Positions 1 through 6,180 of a stretch of DNA of 6,407 bases are shown piece after piece. This DNA is from an uncultured Clostridium sp. (lineage in GTDB: Bacteria; Bacillota; Clostridia; Christensenellales; Pumilibacteraceae). Location: contig USKH01000072.1 of NCBI GenBank assembly GCA_900555125.1, forward strand, positions 1 through 6,407. Reading direction: 5' to 3'. The position numbers and the translations under genes are program-made. Each line of letters opens with the position of its first letter. Position 1 is the first letter of the stretch. The notes under the pieces are model-generated. The model did not search any database. It saw only the letters and a list, made by a program, of their open reading frames with translations, and was not told the origin of the DNA.

Positions 1-1
1 C

Positions 2-823
2 TCGGCGGCAGAATTACCGCGCTATTCGACATGGAATATAGTTGCGATGTTTTTTTTGCAGGGCGCATTCGTCGCGGCGATTTTCGTAACCAAGCCCCGG
101 CTTACAGCTCCCGCAAAAAAATCGGCTGCGGGATGGTGTAAGGACGTATTGCTTTCGGTGCTTACCGCCGCGGTGTGCCTTTGCTGCTTTTCGTGGATGG
201 GAGAGTGGTTTGCGCTTGCGCTGGAAGCAATAGGGTATAACGGAGCCGTGATATCCGTAAACGGTACGCTCGACCTTGTTTTGTGTCTTATTGTAACGGT
301 GTTAGTGGCTCCCGTCGTCGAAGAAACGGTGTTTCGTAATGCGCTTACGAACGAATTTCGTCGCCGTCACGGTCTTATTGTCACCGTGCTTTTGTCCGGC
401 ATATGTTTTGCTCTTATGCACATGAGTCCGCAACAAACGGTGTATCAGTTTATGCTCGGCTGCGCATGCGCATATACGTTTTTGCGCACCGAAAACGTCG
501 TTGTTCCGTCGCTTATTCATGCGCTCAGCAATGCGGCGGCAATAGGCTTGAATTACGTCGATTGGAGCATAATAAAACCGCCCGAGGGGCAAAGCAGCGT
601 GCTGCTGAACAATCCCGCTTTGTCGGTGCCGATAACGCTGTTATTGGCGGTTGCCGGCGTGGCAATAATATTTTTCGCAGGTAAAGCCGCAGGTGAAAAA
701 CAACCGGCTTTCGAATATGAATTTGACAGAGAAAGCGGAGGGAAAGCACCGTGCATAACAGCACTCGTTATTTGCGGAGTTATGTGGACTTTTTCGCTTA
801 TAGGAGGCATTGCAGGACTATGA
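2..823 (+). CDS. CPBP family intramembrane metalloprotease (CAAX protease/Abi), 5' end outside the window
   Basis: This is a polytopic membrane protein of the CPBP (CAAX prenyl protease 2/Abi/bacteriocin immunity) family, whose members cleave substrates within the membrane. Counting from the ATG at 47, the three family motifs are intact: E92-E93-xxx-R97, F121-xxx-H125 and H158-xxx-N162, which supply the glutamate, histidine and asparagine catalytic or metal-binding residues. Several hydrophobic segments are visible, roughly at residues 1-14, 34-60, 74-91, 110-124, 190-211 and 236-256. The reading frame stays open from 47 back to the window edge, and those 15 upstream codons are partly hydrophobic. 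The ATG at 47 has no good ribosome binding site, so the real start is probably outside the window. The stop overlaps the next gene by four bases (ATGA). The substrate is unknown. No bacteriocin precursor or prenylation gene is visible nearby, so an immunity role is not supported. Confidence 0.88.
   Translation, partial: SAAELPRYSTWNIVAMFFLQGAFVAAIFVTKPRLTAPAKKSAAGWCKDVLLSVLTAAVCLCCFSWMGEWFALALEAIGYNGAVISVNGTLDLVLCLIVTVLVAPVVEETVFRNALTNEFRRRHGLIVTVLLSGICFALMHMSPQQTVYQFMLGCACAYTFLRTENVVVPSLIHALSNAAAIGLNYVDWSIIKPPEGQSSVLLNNPALSVPITLLLAVAGVAIIFFAGKAAGEKQPAFEYEFDRESGGKAPCITALVICGVMWTFSLIGGIAGL
802..807 (+). promoter_or_regulatory. Shine-Dalgarno site fixing the start of the second CPBP gene
   Basis: AGGAGG lies inside the last codons of the first CPBP gene, 12 bases before the ATG at 820. 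This favours 820 over the longer in-frame option at 751, which would run 70 bases into the upstream gene with no comparable site, and over the ATG at 844, which has only a distant GGAG. Confidence 0.65.
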
Positions 824-1896
824 ATGGAGAAAAACAAGAGACTATGAAAAGAGAAATCGTGTTGGACGAAAGACAAAAGGCGTACCGCGCCGCGGGATTT
901 GTGGCGTTTCTTACTTCGCTGGGCTTGTTTTTGTCGAGAGTCTTCATGCAGTTTGTGTTCGATTGGCTGCCGGATATGGACGCCGCAACCGAAGATATCG
1001 TGTCGGACGTTATTTTCGATTTTCTGGCGCAGATAGTCACGCTTTTAGTCGTGCCGTTCCTTGTGTACAAGTTTTATCTTAAAAAGTCGACCAAAGAAGT
1101 TTTTTACATGTCAAACTTCCGCAAAACCGATCCCGTGATTTATCTGCTTGCCTTTCTTCTGGGCATATGCGCGCTTATTCTCACCATGTACGTGTCCTAT
1201 GTCTGGCAGGTAATTCTGCTTTTGTTCGGCTTCGACGGATCGAGTTCTACCGCCATGCCCGAAAAATTTCATTTGTGGCACCTTCTTTTAATGCTGTTCC
1301 TTACCGCCGTTCTGCCTGCGATATGCGAAGAATTTGCCAACCGAGGAATATTTTTAACCGCAATGCGCTGCTCGTTTTCCAAGTGGCAGACAGTGCTTAT
1401 CGGCGGCATAGCGTTCGGACTTTTCCACCAGTACATTTCGCAGACCTTCTACACGGCGCTTATGGGCATGCTGCTTACCTACCTCGTGCTTACCACGCGG
1501 TCGGTTATCCCTGCGTGTATCGTGCATTTTACAAACAACGCCGTTTCGGTCGTATTCGATTTTATAGGCGAATATTCATCGCTTAATACAGGCAGTATAT
1601 TAAGCTACGTCATGACAAATCAGCCGTCGCTTCTCATGTTGCTTTTTGCTGCCGCAGCAGGTTTCGGATATCTTCTTATCCGCGCCATAAAAAAGCGTTA
1701 TGCGGCGTATTACGTAAAAAACTACACCGAGTTTTTAAAAACCGGTAATCAAAAATATTACGAAAACGTTCTGCCTGCCTGGGAAATGGGCGACGTACGC
1801 TATCGCCCCACGCTGCGAGATAACGCGTTTCTGATCGCGGCGATAGTTCTCACCGCCGCATACACCGTTCTCACGTTTGTCGGCGGATTGTTCTGA
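820..1896 (+). CDS. Second CPBP family intramembrane metalloprotease
   Basis: A 358-residue integral membrane protein of the same family as its upstream neighbour but clearly diverged from it. The signature residues are E170-E171-xxx-R175, F199-xxx-H203 and H236-xxx-N240, so it should be catalytically competent. It has a short charged cytosolic N-terminus, membrane helices from about residues 25-48, 64-86, 106-136 and 151-168, and the catalytic helices after that. Following the core, a helix at about 268-290 leads to a charged, tyrosine-rich stretch (about 290-332) and a final helix (about 335-357). That tail goes beyond the minimal CPBP core. The start at 820 overlaps the preceding stop as ATGA and is served by AGGAGG. 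The stop shares one base with the rlmH start (TGATG). Two CPBP genes in tandem suggest duplication followed by specialisation, but the substrate cannot be inferred. Confidence 0.88.
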   Translation: MNGEKQETMKREIVLDERQKAYRAAGFVAFLTSLGLFLSRVFMQFVFDWLPDMDAATEDIVSDVIFDFLAQIVTLLVVPFLVYKFYLKKSTKEVFYMSNFRKTDPVIYLLAFLLGICALILTMYVSYVWQVILLLFGFDGSSSTAMPEKFHLWHLLLMLFLTAVLPAICEEFANRGIFLTAMRCSFSKWQTVLIGGIAFGLFHQYISQTFYTALMGMLLTYLVLTTRSVIPACIVHFTNNAVSVVFDFIGEYSSLNTGSILSYVMTNQPSLLMLLFAAAAGFGYLLIRAIKKRYAAYYVKNYTEFLKTGNQKYYENVLPAWEMGDVRYRPTLRDNAFLIAAIVLTAAYTVLTFVGGLF

Positions 1897-2342
1897 TGAA
1901 AAAAGTCAACGTCGTGTGCGTGGGCAAAATAAAGGAAAAGTTTTTTGCAGGCGGTATAGAGGAGTACAAAAAACGCGTTTCTCGTTTTGCCGAACTTAAT
2001 TTTATCGAAATCAAAGATTTTCCGACTCCCGACGAAATAAAACGCGAGTGCGACCTTATTCTGCCAAAGTTACAAGGCTACGTGATTTTGCTGGACATAG
2101 GCGGCAAAACGCTGTCGTCGGAAGAACTTGCGGAGCATATGGAAAGAGCGTATCTTACGCAACCGGTCGTGACGTTCGTAATAGGCGGCAGCGAGGGGGT
2201 GGACGAGCGTGTACGCTTGCGCGCCGATCTTCGCCTCTCGTTCGGAAGAGTGACTTTTCCGCACCAGCTTATGCGACTTATGCTGTCCGAGCAGATTTAC
2301 CGCGCTTTTACTATAACAGAAGGACTGCCCTATCACAAATAA
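1896..2342 (+). CDS. rlmH: 23S rRNA (pseudouridine-1915-N3)-methyltransferase RlmH
   Basis: RlmH is a small SPOUT-class enzyme that uses S-adenosylmethionine to methylate N3 of pseudouridine 1915 in helix 69 of 23S rRNA, acting on assembled 70S ribosomes. Family hallmarks are visible: an N-terminal MKKVNVVCVGKIKE strand, LLDIGGK at about 65-71, the knot loop FVIGGSEGV at 94-102, the FPHQLMRLMLSEQIYRA helix at 121-137 and the conserved C-terminal YHK. At 148 residues it is about ten shorter than typical members (155-160). The missing part is the variable segment after IEIKD near residue 41, not the cofactor or active-site region. It probably works as a homodimer in the cytosol. Its start shares a base with the previous stop (TGATG) and there is no strong ribosome binding site, so it likely depends on translational coupling. 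Confidence 0.96.
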   Translation: MKKVNVVCVGKIKEKFFAGGIEEYKKRVSRFAELNFIEIKDFPTPDEIKRECDLILPKLQGYVILLDIGGKTLSSEELAEHMERAYLTQPVVTFVIGGSEGVDERVRLRADLRLSFGRVTFPHQLMRLMLSEQIYRAFTITEGLPYHK

Positions 2343-2366
2343 CGCTTGCCGGGCATAAATAGTCGT

Positions 2367-3167
2367 ATGTGCGACTATTCGGAAGTTGTAAAAAATTGCC
2401 GCAAACTGGAAAGGGCGGGCGCAAAACTTTTCCCTATAGGAAAAAGCCTGCAAGGAAAAGATCTTTTGTGCCTTCGGATGGGGTGCGGCAAAAAAACGAT
2501 TATAATAATCGGTTCCGTTCACGCCCGCGAACATGCCACGGCGACGCTCGTTCTGATGCAGGCGGAATACGCTCTCGCCCGCGTTAAAAAAGGCGAAGGC
2601 ACGCTGTATTTTCTCCCGTGCGCAAACCCCGACGGAGCGGATATAGCATGCGGAAAGCAACCGCCGCCTGCAGTTTACAAGGGCGACGCACGTTTGTATA
2701 AAGCTAATGCCCGCGGCGTGGACTTAAACGTAAATTTCGACGCCGGATGGGGCGAAGGAATAAAAAACGTATTTTCTCCCGGAGGCGAGAACTACGTCGG
2801 CAAAAGTCCGTTTTCCGAGCCGGAAACGCAGGCAATACGCGACTTCACACTGTCCGTTCTGCCCGATCTTACCGTAAGCTATCACTTAAAGGGCAGAGAG
2901 ATTTATTACGACTTCCGCTGCGACGCCGAAACGAGCGAAAAATATCGCGAAACGGCAGAAAAAGCTAACCGTAAACTGCGCTATAAAATAGTGTCGGACA
3001 GCGGAACAAGCGCGGGCGGCTACAAGGACTGGTGTATACAAAAACTTAAAATTCCCGCGCTTACGATAGAGATAGGGAAAGACGAGCTTACTCATCCGGT
3101 AAGCGAAAAAAATTTAACGGAGGATTACGCGCGCAATCTCGATTTGCCGCTCATAATGTTACGATGA
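2367..3167 (+). CDS. M14 family zinc carboxypeptidase-like protein, cytosolic
   Basis: A compact 266-residue metallopeptidase domain with no signal peptide, membrane helix or LysM domain, so probably cytosolic. Compared with carboxypeptidase A, the zinc ligands are H52 and E55 (motif HARE) and H173. The NPDG turn is at 87-90, the catalytic glutamate is E235 (TIEIG) and the substrate tyrosine is Y219. The usual NRN motif is N121-V122-N123, so the arginine that grips the substrate carboxylate is replaced by valine, and the position of Arg127 appears to be K112. These changes argue against a standard C-terminal exopeptidase. Relatives acting on gamma-D-Glu-diaminopimelate cell-wall peptides also vary here, so a role in muropeptide turnover is possible but unproven. 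An in-frame TTG at 2346 would add seven residues; neither start has a good ribosome binding site. It lies directly after rlmH and overlaps tadA by four bases. Confidence 0.85.
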   Translation: MCDYSEVVKNCRKLERAGAKLFPIGKSLQGKDLLCLRMGCGKKTIIIIGSVHAREHATATLVLMQAEYALARVKKGEGTLYFLPCANPDGADIACGKQPPPAVYKGDARLYKANARGVDLNVNFDAGWGEGIKNVFSPGGENYVGKSPFSEPETQAIRDFTLSVLPDLTVSYHLKGREIYYDFRCDAETSEKYRETAEKANRKLRYKIVSDSGTSAGGYKDWCIQKLKIPALTIEIGKDELTHPVSEKNLTEDYARNLDLPLIMLR

Positions 3168-3667
3168 ACGATATCCCGGAAAAAACCGACCGTAAATTCA
3201 TACGGACGGCAATTAAAGAAAGCTTGAAAAGCCTTGCCGGCGGCGACGTTCCCGTGGGCTGCGTGATAGCGGACGAGAACGACAAAATTATCGCCAGGGC
3301 GCACAACGAGCGCGAAAAAACGGGCGATGCCACCGCTCACGCCGAAATTCTCGCAATTCGCAAGGCTTCGAAAAAACTGGGAAGGTGGAACCTTACAGGC
3401 TGCACGATGTACGTTACTCTCGAGCCGTGCGTGATGTGTGCGGGAGCCGCCGTAAACGCAAGAATATCGCGCATTGTTTTCGGTGCGTACGACAAGCGAT
3501 TCGGATGCTGCGGCACGGTTTATAATCTTGCCTGCGATCAAAATTTCAATCATAGATGTGAGGTTTCCGGCGGTATTATGGAACAAGAATGCCTCGAAGA
3601 AGTGCAAAATTTTTTCAAAAAGCTGAGAAAGTCGAAAAAAAACGAAAGCGAGCGGTTAAATTCTTGA
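3164..3667 (+). CDS. tadA: tRNA-specific adenosine deaminase TadA
   Basis: TadA converts the wobble adenosine 34 of tRNA-Arg(ACG) to inosine, allowing one tRNA to read CGU, CGC and CGA. The protein has a cytidine/deoxycytidylate deaminase fold of usual length (167 residues). The zinc site is H59-A-E61, with E61 as the proton shuttle, plus P88-C89-V-M-C92. The flanking PVGCVI (30-35), AHNERE (46-51) and FGAYD (106-110) are typical of TadA rather than of free-nucleoside deaminases. The last 15 or so residues are lysine-rich and probably disordered, or contact RNA. The ATG overlaps the peptidase stop (ATGA) with no clear ribosome binding site, which suggests coupled translation. Its stop codon lies within the -35 box of the next promoter. 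Confidence 0.96.
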   Translation: MNDIPEKTDRKFIRTAIKESLKSLAGGDVPVGCVIADENDKIIARAHNEREKTGDATAHAEILAIRKASKKLGRWNLTGCTMYVTLEPCVMCAGAAVNARISRIVFGAYDKRFGCCGTVYNLACDQNFNHRCEVSGGIMEQECLEEVQNFFKKLRKSKKNESERLNS

Positions 3668-3692
3668 CAAATACGGAACTAAACTATATAAT
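3664..3692 (+). promoter_or_regulatory. Perfect-consensus SigA promoter for glmU-like/prs
   Basis: TTGACA (3664-3669) and TATAAT (3687-3692) are both exact consensus hexamers separated by 17 bases, the optimal spacing. The -35 box overlaps the tadA stop codon. Transcription should begin near 3698-3699, only three or four bases before the ATG at 3702, giving a leaderless or nearly leaderless mRNA. I see no operator-like palindrome over it, so it may be constitutive. Confidence 0.85.
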
Positions 3693-3701
3693 TAAAAAGC
3701 T

Positions 3702-4793
3702 ATGGATAGTTGTAAAGGCATAATCTTAAAAACTTCCTACGACAAAATGGGAAGCGTAGGGAATATAGAAATTCTCGGAAAAACGATGCTCGAATGGGTG
3801 TCGTTGTCTTTGTGCGATATGCCGTTCGTCTGCATAGACAACAACGACGAACTTGCTTTGCCCGAACTTATTCGCGACTATCTCGACATGCAAAAAGAAT
3901 ACACCGTCGTTTTGTATTCCGACACCCCGCTTATTACCCGAAAAACAGTCGGCGAGGCTGTCGAAACGGCTCGGCTCAACAACCTTAACGTCATGAGAAT
4001 GACCAGAGGTTTTGTTTTTAAAACCGATTATATCGCAACTGCCGAAAAAATTTACACCGACAAAACCTATTATTTCGACGAGGACGATTTTGTCACGGCA
4101 TACAGCTTCAAACAGGTAAGTTTCATCGCCGACGTTTTAAAAGGCAGAATTCTCACCTATCATATGAACAGAGGCGTTCAGTTCGAGGACTCCGCGTCCA
4201 CGTTTATAGGCTGTGAAGTTTCGATAGGCGCAAACGTCATTATAGGGCCGAACAACAATATCGTCGGCAAAACGGTAATAAAAGATAACGCCCGTATTAA
4301 ACGAGGCAACAGCATAGAGGACTGCATAATAGACGAGGGAGCGGAAATAGAAAGCAGTAAGCTTGTTCACAGCTTCGTAGGTAAAAACACCACTGTGGGT
4401 CCGTTTGCCAACCTTCGCAAAAACAACGTAATCGGCGATAATTGTCATATAGGCGATTTCGTCGAGCTTAAAAACTGTCGTATAGGCGACGGCAGTAAGC
4501 TGGGACATCTGACGTACGCCGGCGACATAATTATGGGAAAAAAGTGTAACGTCGGGGCGGGAGTAGTATTTGCAAACTACGACGGCAAAGATAAACACAC
4601 CACGCGCGTTGGTGACCGCGCATTCATCGGCTCGGCTTCAACGATAGTCGCGCCTGTTACTCTCGGGAACGGCTGCTTTATCGCGGCGGGTTCGGTGGTC
4701 ACGCAAAACGTGGACGAAAAAGCGCTTGCCATAGCGCGTTCGAGACAAGTATTAAAACCCGATTGGCAGGGAAACAAGTATACTAAGGATTAA
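3702..4793 (+). CDS. GlmU-like protein: intact GlcN-1-P acetyltransferase domain, degenerate uridylyltransferase domain
   Basis: Standard GlmU (about 455 residues) acetylates glucosamine-1-phosphate with its C-terminal beta-helix and then transfers UMP with its N-terminal half, giving UDP-GlcNAc. Here, in 363 residues, the beta-helix from about 160 is complete. R239, K257, H269 (catalytic base), Y272, N292, S311 and R346 match E. coli R333, K351, H363, Y366, N386, S405 and R440, in motifs such as GHLTYAGD and NYDGKDK. The N-terminal half is only about 155 residues, against roughly 250. The LAAGxGTRM nucleotide loop has become LKTSYDKM, and the Q-x-E-Q-x-GTGHA segment is absent. A SDTPLIT stretch with D74 (like metal-binding D105) survives. 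I infer acetyltransferase activity without pyrophosphorylase activity. The ATG has no ribosome binding site but follows a strong promoter directly. Adjacency to prs matches Bacillus glmU-prs. It could serve another sugar-1-phosphate. Confidence 0.87.
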   Translation: MDSCKGIILKTSYDKMGSVGNIEILGKTMLEWVSLSLCDMPFVCIDNNDELALPELIRDYLDMQKEYTVVLYSDTPLITRKTVGEAVETARLNNLNVMRMTRGFVFKTDYIATAEKIYTDKTYYFDEDDFVTAYSFKQVSFIADVLKGRILTYHMNRGVQFEDSASTFIGCEVSIGANVIIGPNNNIVGKTVIKDNARIKRGNSIEDCIIDEGAEIESSKLVHSFVGKNTTVGPFANLRKNNVIGDNCHIGDFVELKNCRIGDGSKLGHLTYAGDIIMGKKCNVGAGVVFANYDGKDKHTTRVGDRAFIGSASTIVAPVTLGNGCFIAAGSVVTQNVDEKALAIARSRQVLKPDWQGNKYTKD

Positions 4794-4835
4794 AATTACT
4801 TGTAAAAGCCTTATTCGGTAAGTAATAAAAATTTT

Positions 4836-4840
4836 GGAGG
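4836..4840 (+). promoter_or_regulatory. Strong ribosome binding site of prs
   Basis: GGAGG sits 9 bases before the ATG at 4850, in an AT-rich 56-base gap after the glmU-like gene. It is the best-placed ribosome binding site in the plus-strand genes and contrasts with the absent site of the upstream gene, suggesting higher translation of prs. The gap has no convincing terminator, so prs is probably co-transcribed from the promoter at 3664. Confidence 0.8.
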
Positions 4841-4849
4841 CACTTTATA

Positions 4850-5812
4850 ATGATAGCGCACGGAAACAAAATCAAGCTTTTCGCCGGTAACGGCAACAAA
4901 GCGCTCGCACAGGAGATTGCAAAGGAACTGCACATGCCGCTGGGCGATATGGTAGTGGGTAAGTTCTCGGACGGGGAAACCAGCGTTCAGATCAACGAAT
5001 CTGTCCGCGGTTGCGACGTATTCGTCATCCAGTCCACGTCTACTCCCGTCAACGACAACCTTGTCGAACTTCTGGTAATCATCGACGCGATGCGCCGCGC
5101 TTCCGCAGGCAGAATAACTGCGGTTATGCCCTACTTCGGCTATGCCCGTCAGGACAGAAAAGCACGCGCAAGAGATCCGATAACGGCAAAACTGGTTGCC
5201 GACCTTATCACTTCCGCGGGCGCGGACAGAGTTCTCACCATGGACCTGCACGCACCTCAGATTCAGGGATTTTTCGATATCCCGGTGGACAACCTTCTCG
5301 GTCTTTCCGTGCTGGCTAAATATATTGCGGGCGAATCGTTCGCTCACGACGAAAACCTTGTCGTCGTTTCCCCCGACGTCGGCTCTGTGGCTCGCGCACG
5401 CGCAATGGCAACCAAGCTTAACACCACGCTCGCAATCGTGGACAAGCGTCGTCCCAAAGCAAACGTAATGGAAGTTATGAACATTGTCGGCGACGTCAAG
5501 GGCAAAACCTGCCTTATGCTGGACGATATGATCGATACCGCAGGCACCATCACTCAGGGAGCAAAAGCGCTTGTCGAAGTGGGCGGAGCAAAGGAAGTAT
5601 ATGTCTGCTGCACGCACGCCGTTCTCTCCGGTCCCGCGATGGAAAGACTTAAATCGTCGGTCATCAAAAAAGTGTACATGCTCAACACTATCGAACTGCC
5701 GGAAGAAAAGAAATGCGACCTCATCGAACAGATTTCGGTTGCCCCCATCTTCTCCCGCGCAATCGAAAGCGTATTCGCAGATATGCCTATTTCGCGTTTG
5801 TACGAAGACTAA
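4850..5812 (+). CDS. prs: Ribose-phosphate pyrophosphokinase (PRPP synthetase, class I)
   Basis: Makes 5-phosphoribosyl-1-pyrophosphate from ribose-5-phosphate and ATP, the precursor for purines, pyrimidines, NAD, histidine and tryptophan. At 320 residues it has normal length. Motifs in order are FSDGE (39-43), the YFGYARQDRK flexible catalytic and ATP-binding region (95-104), DLHAPQIQGFF (132-142) with H134, the PDVGSVARARA pyrophosphate loop (175-185), VDKRRP (197-202) and the PRPP/ribose-phosphate loop LDDMIDTAGT (224-233). These fit the phosphate-activated, allosterically regulated class I enzymes, which form hexamers in the cytosol. The codons look richer in C-ending forms (aac, gac, atc, ttc) than in neighbouring genes, consistent with high expression. 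Together with the upstream glmU-like gene it keeps the glmU-prs order of Bacillus, although ctc and pth do not follow here. It converges with spoIIID across a 20-base gap. Confidence 0.98.
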   Translation: MIAHGNKIKLFAGNGNKALAQEIAKELHMPLGDMVVGKFSDGETSVQINESVRGCDVFVIQSTSTPVNDNLVELLVIIDAMRRASAGRITAVMPYFGYARQDRKARARDPITAKLVADLITSAGADRVLTMDLHAPQIQGFFDIPVDNLLGLSVLAKYIAGESFAHDENLVVVSPDVGSVARARAMATKLNTTLAIVDKRRPKANVMEVMNIVGDVKGKTCLMLDDMIDTAGTITQGAKALVEVGGAKEVYVCCTHAVLSGPAMERLKSSVIKKVYMLNTIELPEEKKCDLIEQISVAPIFSRAIESVFADMPISRLYED

Positions 5813-5832
5813 TAAAATTAATACTTAAGATT

Positions 5833-6120
5833 TCAGCCGCGCTCGTTCGTGTTTTCCGTTTGGGCGCGTTGCTTTTTTAAACGATACTTGCGTTTTGTGG
5901 CTATTCCGCCGCGAATGTGCCGCTCGGACAGATTTTTGTCAAGAACCGAACGCACTTTTGTGTACTTGGTTCGGTCTATGTAAAACAGTCGGTCGGACAA
6001 ATCCTTATGCACGGTGCTTTTGCTTATCCCGAATTTCTCGGCAGCCGAACGCACGGTGTCGCCGGTTGCTATTACGTGGTCGGCAAGTTGAATGACTCTG
6101 TTTGTTATGTTTGTGTGCAT
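5833..6120 (-). CDS. spoIIID: Sporulation transcriptional regulator SpoIIID
   Basis: SpoIIID is a small DNA-binding protein made in the mother cell during sporulation. It activates or represses many SigE-dependent genes and helps switch on the sigK stage. The 95-residue product has the family's usual length (93 in Bacillus subtilis) and begins with MHTNITNRVIQLADHVI. Its helix-turn-helix is at about 22-42, with the characteristic TVRSAAEKFGISKSTVHKDL. The conserved RHIRGG-ATK-KY stretch (67-79) and a basic C-terminal tail follow; in the Bacillus protein these regions contribute to DNA binding. GGAGAG (6129-6134 on the minus strand) precedes the ATG by 8 bases. The gene stands alone, convergent with prs; no spoIIQ or mreB-like neighbour is visible in the window. 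Its presence shows the genome descends from, and probably belongs to, endospore formers. Confidence 0.97.
   Translation of the reverse strand: MHTNITNRVIQLADHVIATGDTVRSAAEKFGISKSTVHKDLSDRLFYIDRTKYTKVRSVLDKNLSERHIRGGIATKRKYRLKKQRAQTENTNERG
5835..5878 (+). terminator. Candidate intrinsic terminator for prs, inside the 3' end of spoIIID
   Basis: AGC-CGCGC (5835-5842) can pair with GCGCG (5864-5868) and GCT (5871-5873), leaving a two-base TT bulge and a 21-base loop, and is followed directly by five more Ts (5874-5878). On the plus strand this resembles a Rho-independent terminator about 20 bases after the prs stop. The bulge and large loop weaken it. The T run is also the reverse of lysine codons of spoIIID, so coincidence is possible. 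Confidence 0.4.
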
Positions 6121-6137
6121 GACTCCCGCTCTCCGAA

Positions 6138-6147
6138 ATTTGTTTTA
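6138..6147 (-). promoter_or_regulatory. Possible SpoIIID binding site (autoregulation)
   Basis: The minus-strand decamer TAAAACAAAT fits every position of the published degenerate SpoIIID consensus WWRRACARNY. It lies just downstream of the SigE-like -10 box, around or just after the expected transcription start. The consensus is loose and the region AT-rich, so a chance match is quite possible. SpoIIID is known to regulate its own gene in Bacillus. Confidence 0.22.
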
Positions 6148-6151
6148 CTAT

Positions 6152-6180
6152 ATACTATGTCGCGTTTTCCGGCTTTATGA
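6152..6180 (-). promoter_or_regulatory. SigE-like promoter of spoIIID
   Basis: On the minus strand, TCATAAA (6180-6174) is followed by 14 bases and then CATAGTAT (6159-6152). The Bacillus SigE consensus is KMATATT-N14-CATACA-T. The match is five of seven positions in the -35, exact spacing, and CATA plus the final T in the -10. Transcription would start about 25 bases before the spoIIID ATG, leaving room for its ribosome binding site. SigE dependence is known for Bacillus spoIIID. Confidence 0.5.

Noticed and set aside
2..1896. CPBP pair as bacteriocin immunity or an abortive infection system
   Set aside because: The family name covers those roles, but no bacteriocin precursor, transporter or phage-defence partner is visible. 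The neighbours are housekeeping genes.
2070..2660. Minus-strand open frame of 196 codons across rlmH and the M14 gene
   Set aside because: It spans two well-identified plus-strand genes and shows no known motif, so it is composition-driven.
3125..3607. Minus-strand open frame of 160 codons across tadA
   Set aside because: It is opposite a complete TadA with all zinc-site residues, and the antisense product has no recognisable features.
4796..4825. Inverted repeat TTACTT/AAGTAA between the glmU-like gene and prs, as a terminator or regulatory hairpin
   Set aside because: The stem is only six AT-rich pairs with an 18-base loop and no following T run. It is too weak to terminate transcription and is probably chance.
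4800..4828. Separate prs promoter TTGTAA-17-TAATAA
   Set aside because: Only four of six and three of six consensus matches in a very AT-rich gap. The strong upstream promoter already explains prs expression.
4811..5617. Long minus-strand open frame of 268 codons across prs
   Set aside because: It is a shadow of prs. The plus-strand protein has every PRPP synthetase motif, while the antisense translation is cysteine- and histidine-rich with no recognisable domain.
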